DNA of 64,000 bases, from positions 23,522 through 87,521 of the forward strand of contig JAQXDZ010000022.1 in NCBI GenBank assembly GCA_029251085.1, read 5' to 3'. The notes beneath the pieces were generated by a model, which was not told where the DNA came from, searched no databases, and saw only the letters and a program-made list of their open reading frames with translations. Origin of the DNA: Mariniblastus sp. Lineage in GTDB: Bacteria; Planctomycetota; Planctomycetia; Pirellulales; Pirellulaceae. A program made the translations under genes and the position numbers. Shown here piece by piece: positions 49,227-57,427 of this stretch (within the stretch, counting starts at the first letter, position 1; the number at the start of each line of letters is the position of its first letter).

Positions 49227-50225
49227 TTATCTAGTGCTCGTTTCGGTTGAGACCTCGACGATAATCGGGAGGTGGTCTGAACCCGTTGCATTGCCAACAT
49301 ACCGATCGTGGACGCAGATTTCCGGGGAAACGAATGCATGGTCGATAGGAATTCGAAAGATTTTCCATTGCGTCGGCCAGGTCGCTTGATTCCCAAATCC
49401 ACGACGGCTGTCACGAAGTCCCGTCTGGGCTTGAAAATCCTTTAAATAGGGAGACCAGGGCGTGCAATTAAAATCACCCACAACAACAGTCGGCATATCT
49501 AAATCACCGAGCAATTCTGCGACTTTTGTGAATTGTTGATTTCTAAACGACATCCGTGCTCGGGAGGTCGGGGAATAGGTATGAACGGCTGCAAGCCGTA
49601 TCGTCTGTTCGTCAAATGAGACGACTGCCGAGAGAAACGGATTGTCGATATTGATCGCCGGTAACTGGCGTTCTTGAACATCCGAAAGTGGATACTTGCT
49701 AAAGATGGCAACTCCAAAACCGTGTGGGCGTGGATTACTGATTGAATAGGGATAGGTTTCCTGAAGCCCTTTAAGTTCAGCGTCCCATTTTTTGGAGTAT
49801 TCTATAATCGTTACTACATCCGGATCGTGTTCGGCGACTTCGTCGATAACTGCTTGGTAATTGCGATTAATTACCAACACATTGAACGACATTATTTTCA
49901 GTGTCTGGGATGCGGTCGTAGATGTTGAGATGGGATAGTACATCGACAGAGTGCCAGAGGTCGCAAGTAGGGTCAGAAAAGCCAGCACACAAGCAAGTCT
50001 GTATCGTTTCACCACCACTGACAGGATGCCGGTAGCAGCGAGTGTCAACATAATTTGGAATCGAAAATTGCAAGCAAGCTCTGCCAGAAAGAAAAATCTT
50101 CCGGTGAGCGTAAACAAATATATCCCGGCCGTAAGAAGACCAAAAACGAAAATGAATTTTGAAAAGATCGATTTGGAAAAAGAAATAATTCCCGATCGTT
50201 TTTCGTTAGCGACTGGTTCGTTCAT
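49227..50225 (-). CDS. Membrane-bound endonuclease/exonuclease/phosphatase family protein
   Basis: This 332-residue protein has three N-terminal transmembrane helices (for example FIFVFGLLTAGIYLFTLTG and LACVLAFLTLLATSGTL) and a C-terminal EEP domain. The metal-dependent motifs are visible: MSFNVLVINRNY, Glu in TIIEYSKKW, the AVHTYSP segment, VVVGDFNCTPWS and the final GSDHLPIIVEV. Such membrane EEP proteins (YafD-like) probably hydrolyse a phosphodiester or phosphomonoester in the periplasm or at the membrane; the substrate is unknown. The start codon lies at the end of a 13-bp triplicated repeat and follows the DUF4254 gene closely. It is convergent with GT9, 4 bases apart. Confidence 0.85.
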   Translation of the reverse strand: MNEPVANEKRSGIISFSKSIFSKFIFVFGLLTAGIYLFTLTGRFFFLAELACNFRFQIMLTLAATGILSVVVKRYRLACVLAFLTLLATSGTLSMYYPISTSTTASQTLKIMSFNVLVINRNYQAVIDEVAEHDPDVVTIIEYSKKWDAELKGLQETYPYSISNPRPHGFGVAIFSKYPLSDVQERQLPAINIDNPFLSAVVSFDEQTIRLAAVHTYSPTSRARMSFRNQQFTKVAELLGDLDMPTVVVGDFNCTPWSPYLKDFQAQTGLRDSRRGFGNQATWPTQWKIFRIPIDHAFVSPEICVHDRYVGNATGSDHLPIIVEVSTETSTR

Positions 50226-50257
50226 TGAGACGATTCATTGAGACGATTCATTGAGAC
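50223..50257. repeat. 13-bp tandem repeat, nearly three copies, at a gene junction
   Basis: The unit CATTGAGACGATT is present three times from 50223 to 50257, the last copy being incomplete. On the minus strand each copy supplies an ATG (at 50251, 50238 and 50225). The TGA of the DUF4254 gene (50250-50248) overlaps the first ATG, which opens a 9-codon frame whose own TGA (50224-50222) overlaps the ATG of the phosphatase gene at 50225. Confidence 0.9.
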
Positions 50258-50916
50258 GCCGTAGCAGATTCGGACGCTTTTTTGATGGCTGCATGGGGTT
50301 TGCCGGGACTCATCGATGCAGCCTGATACAAGTAAGGATTCAATGTCGGATCATTGTACATCTTAAACTGCCGATAAGTTCGGTGGCGTTTTTTACCAGA
50401 GAGAATATCATCGATCAACTGTCCAAGTGAGCGGGACAAGTCGTCTTGCTGCAATCGGCAAACGGCAATCTTTTGCCTTACTGATTCGAAATGCTCCTCA
50501 GAAACATCGTCACGTTCTAACTGTTCCTGAAGGTGATACAGTCTTAGTGCCAAGATTGATAGACGATCAATCGTGCAGCCAGGAGTCTCGGTATTCATCG
50601 GAGCATTAGGGTCAATTTCTAATTCTGATGAATTGACAATCAAGGCAATCTGGTCATCAATTTTTTCAATCCAGTCATTTCGCTGTTGGTTGTATCCGTC
50701 GATCGACCGTTTGACGCGAGCAATTTCTGCGTCAGTGACATCTCTCGACCGCGCGATATCTTCTTCGTGCCACAACAGATAGTTAAAGCTATGTTGCTCG
50801 CAAACCAGCTTTAGGAAACCTTCGTATTCGTTATCGACTGGTACTTGGTGCCAGCGGTCAACTGTCAATGTTTGCAGGTCGGTGATTTCTTTAATGTCGA
50901 TCATGGTTCCATCCAT
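50248..50916 (-). CDS. DUF4254 domain protein
   Basis: This 222-residue soluble, mostly helical protein matches the DUF4254 family, recognisable by NYLLWHEEDIARSRDVTDAEI, the NTETPGCTIDRLSILALRLYHL segment and the C-terminal RTYRQFKMYNDPTLNPYL. The function is unknown, but the family is commonly encoded beside heptosyltransferase-type genes, and here a GT9 gene lies about 1 kb away. It is followed by the membrane EEP gene through the repeat junction, suggesting coupling. The start could be the ATG at 50904 (MIDIKE), four residues in. Confidence 0.88.
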   Translation of the reverse strand: MDGTMIDIKEITDLQTLTVDRWHQVPVDNEYEGFLKLVCEQHSFNYLLWHEEDIARSRDVTDAEIARVKRSIDGYNQQRNDWIEKIDDQIALIVNSSELEIDPNAPMNTETPGCTIDRLSILALRLYHLQEQLERDDVSEEHFESVRQKIAVCRLQQDDLSRSLGQLIDDILSGKKRHRTYRQFKMYNDPTLNPYLYQAASMSPGKPHAAIKKASESATASQ

Positions 50917-51003
50917 TGTTGTAGCCGAATCGTCTGTTCGGCCTCTTACGATTGCGGCCTCGTCCTAGGTGACTAACTCTGGAGTTGAATTCTACGATGA
51001 ATT

Positions 51004-51053
51004 GTACAAATCAACCATGCTGATTTAGGCGATACAGGCTCGCCATGGTGTAC
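51004..51053. promoter_or_regulatory. Bulged inverted-repeat hairpin in a divergent intergenic region
   Basis: The contiguous 3' arm at 51040-51053 pairs with three separate 5' pieces: GTAC (51004-51007), ACCAT (51014-51018) and GGCGA (51028-51032), with all bulges on the 5' side and a 7-base loop (51033-51039). It lies between the DUF4254 gene (minus) and the M28 gene (plus). No T-run follows on either strand, so it is not an obvious terminator. Function unknown. Confidence 0.4.
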
Positions 51054-51170
51054 CTAAAAAGGGATGCAATAACTCAATATTGAGAAAAATAATTGGGGTT
51101 CCATGGGCCCTAAGACGCGAATGTGCGTTGGATTGATGATGCGACTTGCGTATGATGAGGGCAGAAGCGA

Positions 51171-52331
51171 ATGGAAATGCGGGGCTCGCAGATTCCGTTC
51201 GCTAGCAACAAAAGGGTGACTCGAATGCGTGTTGGCGAACCGAATGGCTGTATCAGAGTAGTCTCTTCTCCAATTTGTTTTTTTGTATTAATCCTGCTTT
51301 CCCTTTGTTGTATCGGCAGTGACGCGTTTGCCTTGGGGACTCAGGGGCAGAGTTCTAATCTTTTGCAGCAAACTCCGGTTGAAAATTCAGGTCAGTTTCC
51401 TCGACAGGAAGCGAACAAGTTGAAGCCTCCCATTCGACTGATATCCCAAGACCGGAAATCGGCTTTTGATGGAAACCGGTCTTTCGGCTACCTCGCGGAC
51501 ATCTGTAAAATTGGCCCCCGCCCCAGTGCTTCCAAGGGGATGGCAAAGCAAAAAAAATATATCCAGGCTCATTTCGAAGCGATTGGCGGTCAGTTCTTTC
51601 AGCAAGAATTCATTGCCAAGAGTCCTTATTCAGGAAAAAATGTAAAGCTGCACAATTTATTGATTCGGTGGCATCCAGAGCGGACTCGACGGATTTTAAT
51701 ATGTTGTCATCATGACACTCGCCCGTTTGCCGATGCGGATAAGCGTAATCCTCGCGCGAAATTTATTGGCGCGAATGATGGGGGAAGTGGAGTCGCCTTG
51801 CTCTGTGAATTGGGGCATCATATGGAATCACTCAATGGTGAGTTTGGTGTAGATTTTGTGTTTTTTGATGGTGAGGAGTTTGTTATTCAACGTCCTCGAG
51901 ATCGAATGTTTTTGGGGTCGACGTTTTTTGCTGAGCAATATTCGAGAGGGGTTCCTAACTGGCGTTACGAGTGTGCAGTTTTAGTCGATATGGTTGCCGA
52001 TAAAGATCTGCAGCTGCCTCTGGAGGGAAATAGCCTGCATTTTGCTCGCGGTTTAACGGAGGAGATCTGGGATGTTGCCCGTGAAATTGGAGTGAGGGAA
52101 TTTGTGCCTGAAGAATTTAAGTTCATTCGCGATGACCACCTTCCCTTAAACGAAATCGCCAAAATACCAACTTGTGATATTATTGATTTTAATTTCCCTA
52201 ACCCAACTGCGGGGAATATATACTGGCACACGCGAGAGGACAAATTAGAAAATTGTTCCGCTGAATCGCTGGGGAAAGTCGGTTCTGTTGTTTTAGCTTG
52301 GCTTCAGAAAAAACAACGAACTGCGAAATAG
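51171..52331 (+). CDS. M28 family peptidase (glutaminyl-peptide cyclotransferase-like), exported
   Basis: This 386-residue protein has a hydrophobic N-terminal export segment (ICFFVLILLSLCCIG) and an M28-type zinc hydrolase domain. Candidate metal ligands are His in CCHHDTRPFAD, Asp in GANDGGSGVAL, Glu in FFDGEEFV and His in YWHTREDKLENCS. The single-zinc arrangement and the CHHDTR context resemble bacterial glutaminyl cyclases, which form N-terminal pyroglutamate, more than aminopeptidases. The start is the ATG at 51171; a second ATG at 51225 would give a leaner signal peptide. It is followed on the same strand by a small membrane protein gene. Confidence 0.85.
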   Translation: MEMRGSQIPFASNKRVTRMRVGEPNGCIRVVSSPICFFVLILLSLCCIGSDAFALGTQGQSSNLLQQTPVENSGQFPRQEANKLKPPIRLISQDRKSAFDGNRSFGYLADICKIGPRPSASKGMAKQKKYIQAHFEAIGGQFFQQEFIAKSPYSGKNVKLHNLLIRWHPERTRRILICCHHDTRPFADADKRNPRAKFIGANDGGSGVALLCELGHHMESLNGEFGVDFVFFDGEEFVIQRPRDRMFLGSTFFAEQYSRGVPNWRYECAVLVDMVADKDLQLPLEGNSLHFARGLTEEIWDVAREIGVREFVPEEFKFIRDDHLPLNEIAKIPTCDIIDFNFPNPTAGNIYWHTREDKLENCSAESLGKVGSVVLAWLQKKQRTAK

Positions 52332-52395
52332 TTAAGTTTGGGTCAACTTGGTAGGGTTGTCGAATTCGGTTTCTTTGCGTTGGAAATAAGTTATT

Positions 52396-52953
52396 GTGAT
52401 TGATTCTGGGTCTGTAATTCAATCGTTCGAATTGCTGGGAGCATTTGAGGGCATCAAAGGGTTTTCTTTGATGCTGGGCATTGTTGCCATTGCCTCGGGC
52501 TTGTTCCTTTTCTTAAATCACCGGCGGCATCTCAATGAGGTCCTCTCGGACGCTAAGAATAAACGTATTTTTGCGTTTGAGATTCGGAAATATCGGCGAC
52601 GCTCAGCGATCAGCGCGATGATTACATCAACCGGTTTTATGTTGGCGGCACTGAATTGGGTGAATGAACCTCGAGTCTTCACCGTTTTTATAATGATGAT
52701 CCTCGGGTTACTGCTCGCAATTCTGGTGATCGCGTTCTTTGATCTTTTTCTGGTTGGCTTGCAACAGATTGCCACGCCTGATCCACGGTCACAAAAAGCG
52801 ATGATTGAAGCGTTTTTGAAGCAGCGAGAAGAGGCGGTCGCTCAGGCGAAGGCCGAGGGCAATTCGGAGGACGAATCTGACGTTCAGTCCTCTCCAGTAA
52901 CGCCAAACTCGGCATCGCTAGAAGATGCCGAGCAGGCGGATGAGACCAGTTAG
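52396..52953 (+). CDS. Hypothetical membrane protein, three helices
   Basis: This 185-residue protein has a GTG start at 52396 and no recognised family. It contains three hydrophobic segments: GFSLMLGIVAIASGLFLFL, AISAMITSTGFMLAALNW and FIMMILGLLLAILVIAFF. A charged, Gln/Glu-rich tail carries KAMIEAFLKQREEAVAQAKAEG and an acidic end. A basic loop RKYRRRS lies between the first two helices and suggests a cytoplasmic face. Its stop codon overlaps the stop of the convergent ftsK by four bases (TTAG). It follows the M28 gene by 64 bases and may be co-transcribed with it. Confidence 0.6.
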   Translation: MIDSGSVIQSFELLGAFEGIKGFSLMLGIVAIASGLFLFLNHRRHLNEVLSDAKNKRIFAFEIRKYRRRSAISAMITSTGFMLAALNWVNEPRVFTVFIMMILGLLLAILVIAFFDLFLVGLQQIATPDPRSQKAMIEAFLKQREEAVAQAKAEGNSEDESDVQSSPVTPNSASLEDAEQADETS

Positions 52954-55874
52954 TCCTCTACGTCTTCGTAATCCTCGTCGTCTTCTTCGTACTCTTCATA
53001 CTCCTCTTCTTCTTCGTCCTCTTCGTAGTCGATGTCGTCGTACTCTTCGTCGTCGTGGGCTTCGTCTTCGTGGTCGTCATCTTCCGAATCCATTTCGTCT
53101 ACGACTTCAAATTCGACTTCCTCTTCTTCTTCCTCGGGGATTTCTTCGATCGGTTTCTTTTTTCGCTTCGGAGAGAACGAAACGTTTGCGGCTAGAATCG
53201 AAGTTTGCCCAGGCTCAATACGCTCCAATTTCTTCGGTTTCAGTTCGACCTTTTTGTCCTCAGCTTTAGGAGTTTCTTCGACCCAGTCCTCGTCATTGAC
53301 GGGGTTCGGGTCGCCAGCCTGAATGTTCGCCCATTGATCTTCGGTCATCATGACCTCACGGGCTTTGGAGCCATTGTAAGGGCCTACATAACCGTCCTCT
53401 GCCATGAAGTCGATGAGTCGCGCGGCTCTTCCATAGCCGATCCCCATCGCTCGCTGGAGGAGCGAGCAGCTACCGCGTTGCTCTTGAACCACGATCGAGA
53501 TCGCCTGCTCGTAAAGCTCGTCCCGGTTTTCCAATTTCTTCGGGGTATCGTCATCCCCTTCTTCGTCCTCTGATTTAATTTTAATATTAACCAGTTCGTT
53601 GACGAAGTTCTGCTCTCCGGTGCTGACGCAATCCGTAATGGAATTGATTTCTGGATCGCTAAGGTAGGTTCCCTGGCCACGAAGTAAGTTGCTAGTCCCT
53701 TTACCGAGGAAGAGCATGTCACCCATTCCCAGCAATTTATCGGCTCCATTGTCGTCAAGGACAACGCGGCTGTCAGTTTTTGACGCGACCTGGAAAGCAA
53801 TCCTGGCAGGCAAGTTTGACTTAATGAGTCCAGTAATGACATCGACGGTCGGCTTCTGGGTTGCCAGAATCAAGTGAATTCCGACAGCACGACTCTTTTG
53901 AGCAATTCGAATAATGTGCTGCTCAACCTCTTTGCCCGCCGTCATCATCAAGTCTGCCATCTCGTCCGCCACGATCACGATAAACGGCATGTTGACAGGG
54001 ATCGCGTCCTTTTCTTCAGCCGATTCGGGCTGCATCCGCTCCATCAGTTCTTCTTCGCCAAGTTCGTTGTAACTGGTGACGTGGCGGACACCTGCCTTGG
54101 CAAGAAGCGTATAACGTTCATCCATTTTCTCGCAGGCCCAGGCCAGAATTGCCTCGGCTTTCCGCATGTCGGTAACGACCGGATGCATTAGGTGTGGCAA
54201 TCTCCCATAACCACTCAATTCGACCATTTTGGGGTCAATCAATAGCATTCGAACTTCGTCAGGGCGACGAGTCATCAGGATAGAGGAGATGATGGCGTTG
54301 AGGCATACGGACTTACCCGTACCGGTACGTCCAGCGATCAGTAAGTGTGGCAACGCCGCGAGATCCGCCACCAACGGAGCACCGACGGCATCGGCTCCGA
54401 GGAACAGCGGAATCTTCATCGATTCAATTTCTTTTTCGCTTTGTTCCATGACTTGGCGGAGGCGAACCACTTGTCGGTTTTCATTGGGGACTTCGACACC
54501 GACGGAGTTTTTGCCAGGGATGGGGGCCACGATCCTAACGCTCGGGACACGCATTGCGATCGCTAGGTCATCGGCCAGCGAGGTAATTTTGTTGAGCCTC
54601 AGACCGGGAGCGAGTTCGATTTCGTATTGTGAAATAACGGGACCCGTTTCAATTTCAACGACACGGACATCATAACCAAACTGTTTGCACGTTTTCTCGA
54701 GAATCTCAGCCTTCTTGAGGGCGTCTCGCTTTTGACGCTCGAACGGCACCGCGTTGCTCCGCTCAAGCATCTCAAGCTGAGGGAGTTCGTAATCGGACAT
54801 TTCTTCCGCAGAAGTCGATTCGTTAATCTGGCTGATGACCAGTTCGCGCTCAGTCGGCTCCTTCTGCGGTTTTTGCCGAGGCATTTTAAAGTGCGGTTTG
54901 GGAACCAGCGGAGCGACTGCGACTGGTTCTTCCAGCTCTTCGACTTCTTCAGAATCCTCTAACGATTCGTCGGTATCAGAAATCGAGCTAATCTTAATTG
55001 TGGTTGGCTCTTCTTCCTGTTCAGCAGCAATTTCGTATTCGCTGTCATCGTCTTCGTATTCGACGTCGTCCTCTTCGGTGTAGCTGCCGTCAGCCGCCTC
55101 GTGTGCTTCTTCAGACTCTTCAGTTCCCTCGAATTCCCGAGTTCTAAATCGGATTGTGCGAGGGACATCGCCATCCTCGAACTGCTCAGCGTCTTGTTCT
55201 GAAATCTCGGCCTGATCAACCGATGCGGCGGTAGTTCCATTAAACCAAGTCAGCAGGTTGTGTACGAGCCCGAACGGAAGAACCCTAGACGCTGCCAAGA
55301 TAGCAGGAGTGAAGACGAGACGCCCAGCCCGAAATACCATGTACTCGGTCCACATCATCATGCCAGTGACCAAGAACATCGAGGTAATGATCAGGCTGCC
55401 ACCTAATCCCAAATAACTTCCAAGAATCCCCCGGCCCATTGCGCCGAGATATCCTCCGGGACCGATGAGCGGGCTCATCATTCGATCGGGAAGCGCAATG
55501 CTCGCCAGTGTTGTGAGCGCCATTAGGCTTAGCGTCCAACCGGTCGTTTTGATCCACGGTGATTCAATAGCCTGGCGTTTAAAAAGCGCGAGTTCCATCG
55601 CGATCAAGCCGATAACTAAAAAGTAGGCACCGATGCCAACGGTGTTGACCAGCATGTCCGCTGTCCACGCACCAATAGGACCGCAAGCATTGGCAAAAGA
55701 CGTGTTGGCAGGGTAGTAGAGTTGGTCGGGCTGATATACCTGGTTGAGCAGGGGGGACGCGCTAAATGCCGGGTCGGCTGGATCAAAAGTCGCCAGCGCA
55801 GCAACGAGGAAAACGATGGCTGCGAGCAAGCCAACGGCGAGAATATCGTTGCGAATCTTTCGTTCTTCAGACAT
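52950..55874 (-). CDS. ftsK: DNA translocase FtsK/SpoIIIE family with a highly acidic C-terminal tail
   Basis: FtsK pumps DNA at the division septum to resolve and segregate chromosomes. The 974-residue protein has four N-terminal transmembrane helices (to about residue 185), an acidic linker (about 230-330), and the RecA-like motor with Walker A AGRTGTGKSVC and the segment VDVITGLIKSNLPARIAFQV. The gamma winged-helix domain follows (SCSLLQRAMGIGYGRAARLIDFM). After a basic KRKKKP, the protein ends in 66 residues of which 47 are Asp or Glu and none Lys or Arg (909-974). FtsK normally ends at or near the gamma domain, so the tail is unusual. The corresponding DNA (52953-53150) is low-complexity. 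Planctomycetes lack FtsZ in general, so this FtsK would act in a different division setting. Confidence 0.92.
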   Translation of the reverse strand: MSEERKIRNDILAVGLLAAIVFLVAALATFDPADPAFSASPLLNQVYQPDQLYYPANTSFANACGPIGAWTADMLVNTVGIGAYFLVIGLIAMELALFKRQAIESPWIKTTGWTLSLMALTTLASIALPDRMMSPLIGPGGYLGAMGRGILGSYLGLGGSLIITSMFLVTGMMMWTEYMVFRAGRLVFTPAILAASRVLPFGLVHNLLTWFNGTTAASVDQAEISEQDAEQFEDGDVPRTIRFRTREFEGTEESEEAHEAADGSYTEEDDVEYEDDDSEYEIAAEQEEEPTTIKISSISDTDESLEDSEEVEELEEPVAVAPLVPKPHFKMPRQKPQKEPTERELVISQINESTSAEEMSDYELPQLEMLERSNAVPFERQKRDALKKAEILEKTCKQFGYDVRVVEIETGPVISQYEIELAPGLRLNKITSLADDLAIAMRVPSVRIVAPIPGKNSVGVEVPNENRQVVRLRQVMEQSEKEIESMKIPLFLGADAVGAPLVADLAALPHLLIAGRTGTGKSVCLNAIISSILMTRRPDEVRMLLIDPKMVELSGYGRLPHLMHPVVTDMRKAEAILAWACEKMDERYTLLAKAGVRHVTSYNELGEEELMERMQPESAEEKDAIPVNMPFIVIVADEMADLMMTAGKEVEQHIIRIAQKSRAVGIHLILATQKPTVDVITGLIKSNLPARIAFQVASKTDSRVVLDDNGADKLLGMGDMLFLGKGTSNLLRGQGTYLSDPEINSITDCVSTGEQNFVNELVNIKIKSEDEEGDDDTPKKLENRDELYEQAISIVVQEQRGSCSLLQRAMGIGYGRAARLIDFMAEDGYVGPYNGSKAREVMMTEDQWANIQAGDPNPVNDEDWVEETPKAEDKKVELKPKKLERIEPGQTSILAANVSFSPKRKKKPIEEIPEEEEEEVEFEVVDEMDSEDDDHEDEAHDDEEYDDIDYEEDEEEEEYEEYEEDDEDYEDVED

Positions 55875-56210
55875 CTGTCAAACCAATCGGTTTCCGGCAA
55901 TCAAAGCGGTGCCAGTTTCCGCGGCTATCCATGCCAACCTGCGTTCCTTCGTTGGATCTGTTTAAAATGTAAACAGAGTCATCCAATGTCATTATCGGAT
56001 TGAAAGCTGTTATAATTTGCTTGAATCAGCGGAGACGTTGCGGTTGGAAAAACAGCGAGCGGTTCCCTGATTCGTAGTTTTGAAATAATTAATTTATCTG
56101 GCTTAATCCCAACGGTTCGCCTGATCGTTTTAAGACGGTGCTCGCATCGCTGGGGCCACCCGCAAGCGGTGTTTTTTACCCAGTAAATCGAATTTTGGAG
56201 TTTGGATTAA
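55875..56210. other. Divergent intergenic region between ftsK and SGNH hydrolase gene
   Basis: A 336-base gap. It contains a perfect 8-bp dyad (55957-55977, listed separately) and a consensus-like plus-strand TATAAT at 56011-56016 without a good -35 box at the usual distance. A TTTGGAG Shine-Dalgarno lies at 56194-56200 before the GTG start of the hydrolase gene. No further gene is seen. Confidence 0.4.
55957..55977. promoter_or_regulatory. Perfect palindromic dyad upstream of ftsK
   Basis: An 8-bp perfect inverted repeat (TCTGTTTA and TAAACAGA) with a 5-base centre lies 83 bases upstream of the ftsK start. It has an operator-like form. It contains CTGT and ACAG halves reminiscent of the gram-negative LexA box, but the half-site spacing is 11 instead of 8. 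It may bind another regulator or simply form a leader hairpin on the ftsK transcript. Confidence 0.4.
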
Positions 56211-57407
56211 GTGATACCAAAAATTAATCGAAGAATCGCAATCAAGTGGACGCTGCAGTCAACGGCTCTGCTTGGCTTAGGAACGCTTGGGCAATCGGTT
56301 TCTGGAGACCATACTTCGCGGCTGCGCCAGATAGATGAGCCAGAGATCGATGGTTCGACGGCTTGGTTCGATGTTGAAAACTGGGAAGTGGAAGGTAGAG
56401 CCTACCGAGAGACTGCGAAGCCGTTCGACCGTTTTCCGGCAAAGGCAGAAGCCAGTTTGCGCAAGGCGGTGTGGGATTTAAGTCGCCACTCTGCCGGCAT
56501 GGTCGCCCGATTTGCGACTGATTCACCGGTGGTAAAAGTACGGTATCAGTTGTCTTCGCCTAGACTGGCCATGAATCACATGCCTGCAACCGGCGTAAGC
56601 GGGGTTGATTTGTATGCCAGAACAGAGGGAGGCGATTTGCGGTGGGTAAATGTGTCGCGGCCGACAAAAACAAGTGTCGAGGCAACTCTCGCTAACGGCA
56701 TTGATTCGTTGTCCAGTTCCAGTTCCGAACCAGAATCCCGAGAGTTCGCACTCTATTTCCCTCTCTACAACGGGGTCGAAAAACTTGAAATTGGAATCGA
56801 GAAAAGTGCGAAATTAAAGCCAATGTCGGCTCGTAAAAAACCAATTGTGTTTTACGGAACTTCGATAATGCATGGCGCTTGCGCGTCTCGGCCAGGAATG
56901 AGTATTTCGAGTATTTTGGGGCGCCGCTTGAACTGCCCTGTGGTCAATCTTGGGTTTTCCGGGAACGGTAAAATGGAATTGCCTGTTGCGGATTTAATCG
57001 GGGAGCTTGACCCGTCGGTGATCGCGGTCGATTGCCTGCCTAATATGAATGGTAAGCTTGTCAGTGAACGAGCCGTACCGTTCGTTAAGCGGTTGCGTAA
57101 ATACCACCCGGAGATCCCTATTTTGCTAGTGGAAGATCGAGCCATGACAAACTCGGTTTTCTATCAGCGCTCAAAAGATTTTCATCAACAGAATCGAGCA
57201 AGTCTCGAGGCTGCCTATCAGTCTTTGTTGGGTGCCGGTGAAAACAACATTTTTTACCTAGACGGTCAAAAACTGTTGGGGAGTGACGGAGAGGGGGCAA
57301 CGGATGGATCGCATCCTAGTGATTTGGGGATGGTTCGCTACGCCGACGCCTACGAGCCTGTTTTGCGAAGCATGCTCAAGAGCAAGAGAAATCAGGGAAC
57401 GCGTTGA
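56211..57407 (+). CDS. Exported SGNH/GDSL-type hydrolase
   Basis: This 398-residue protein has a twin-arginine-like N-terminus (INRRIAIKWTLQSTALLGLG) and a two-domain layout: a beta-rich N-terminal half, as in carbohydrate-binding or esterase accessory domains, and a C-terminal SGNH hydrolase. The block I nucleophile region reads YGTSIMHG, so the GDS has Thr in place of Asp, a variant common in this subgroup. Asn is in GFSGNGKMELPV and the Asp-His pair in DGSHPSDLG. It probably deacylates carbohydrates outside the cytoplasm. Start is GTG at 56211 with TTTGGAG 10 bases upstream. The two FtsK-side genes are divergent. Confidence 0.85.
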   Translation: MIPKINRRIAIKWTLQSTALLGLGTLGQSVSGDHTSRLRQIDEPEIDGSTAWFDVENWEVEGRAYRETAKPFDRFPAKAEASLRKAVWDLSRHSAGMVARFATDSPVVKVRYQLSSPRLAMNHMPATGVSGVDLYARTEGGDLRWVNVSRPTKTSVEATLANGIDSLSSSSSEPESREFALYFPLYNGVEKLEIGIEKSAKLKPMSARKKPIVFYGTSIMHGACASRPGMSISSILGRRLNCPVVNLGFSGNGKMELPVADLIGELDPSVIAVDCLPNMNGKLVSERAVPFVKRLRKYHPEIPILLVEDRAMTNSVFYQRSKDFHQQNRASLEAAYQSLLGAGENNIFYLDGQKLLGSDGEGATDGSHPSDLGMVRYADAYEPVLRSMLKSKRNQGTR

Positions 57408-57427
57408 TTTCGGGCGCCCAGCAGGTT

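Noticed and set aside
53032..53322. Ser-rich plus-strand frame opposite the ftsK tail
   Set aside because: It is the complement of the Glu/Asp-rich coding sequence (GAA/GAC read as TTC/GTC/TCT) and has no independent support.
55957..55977. Canonical LexA box
   Set aside because: The CTGT/ACAG half-sites are separated by 11 bases rather than 8.
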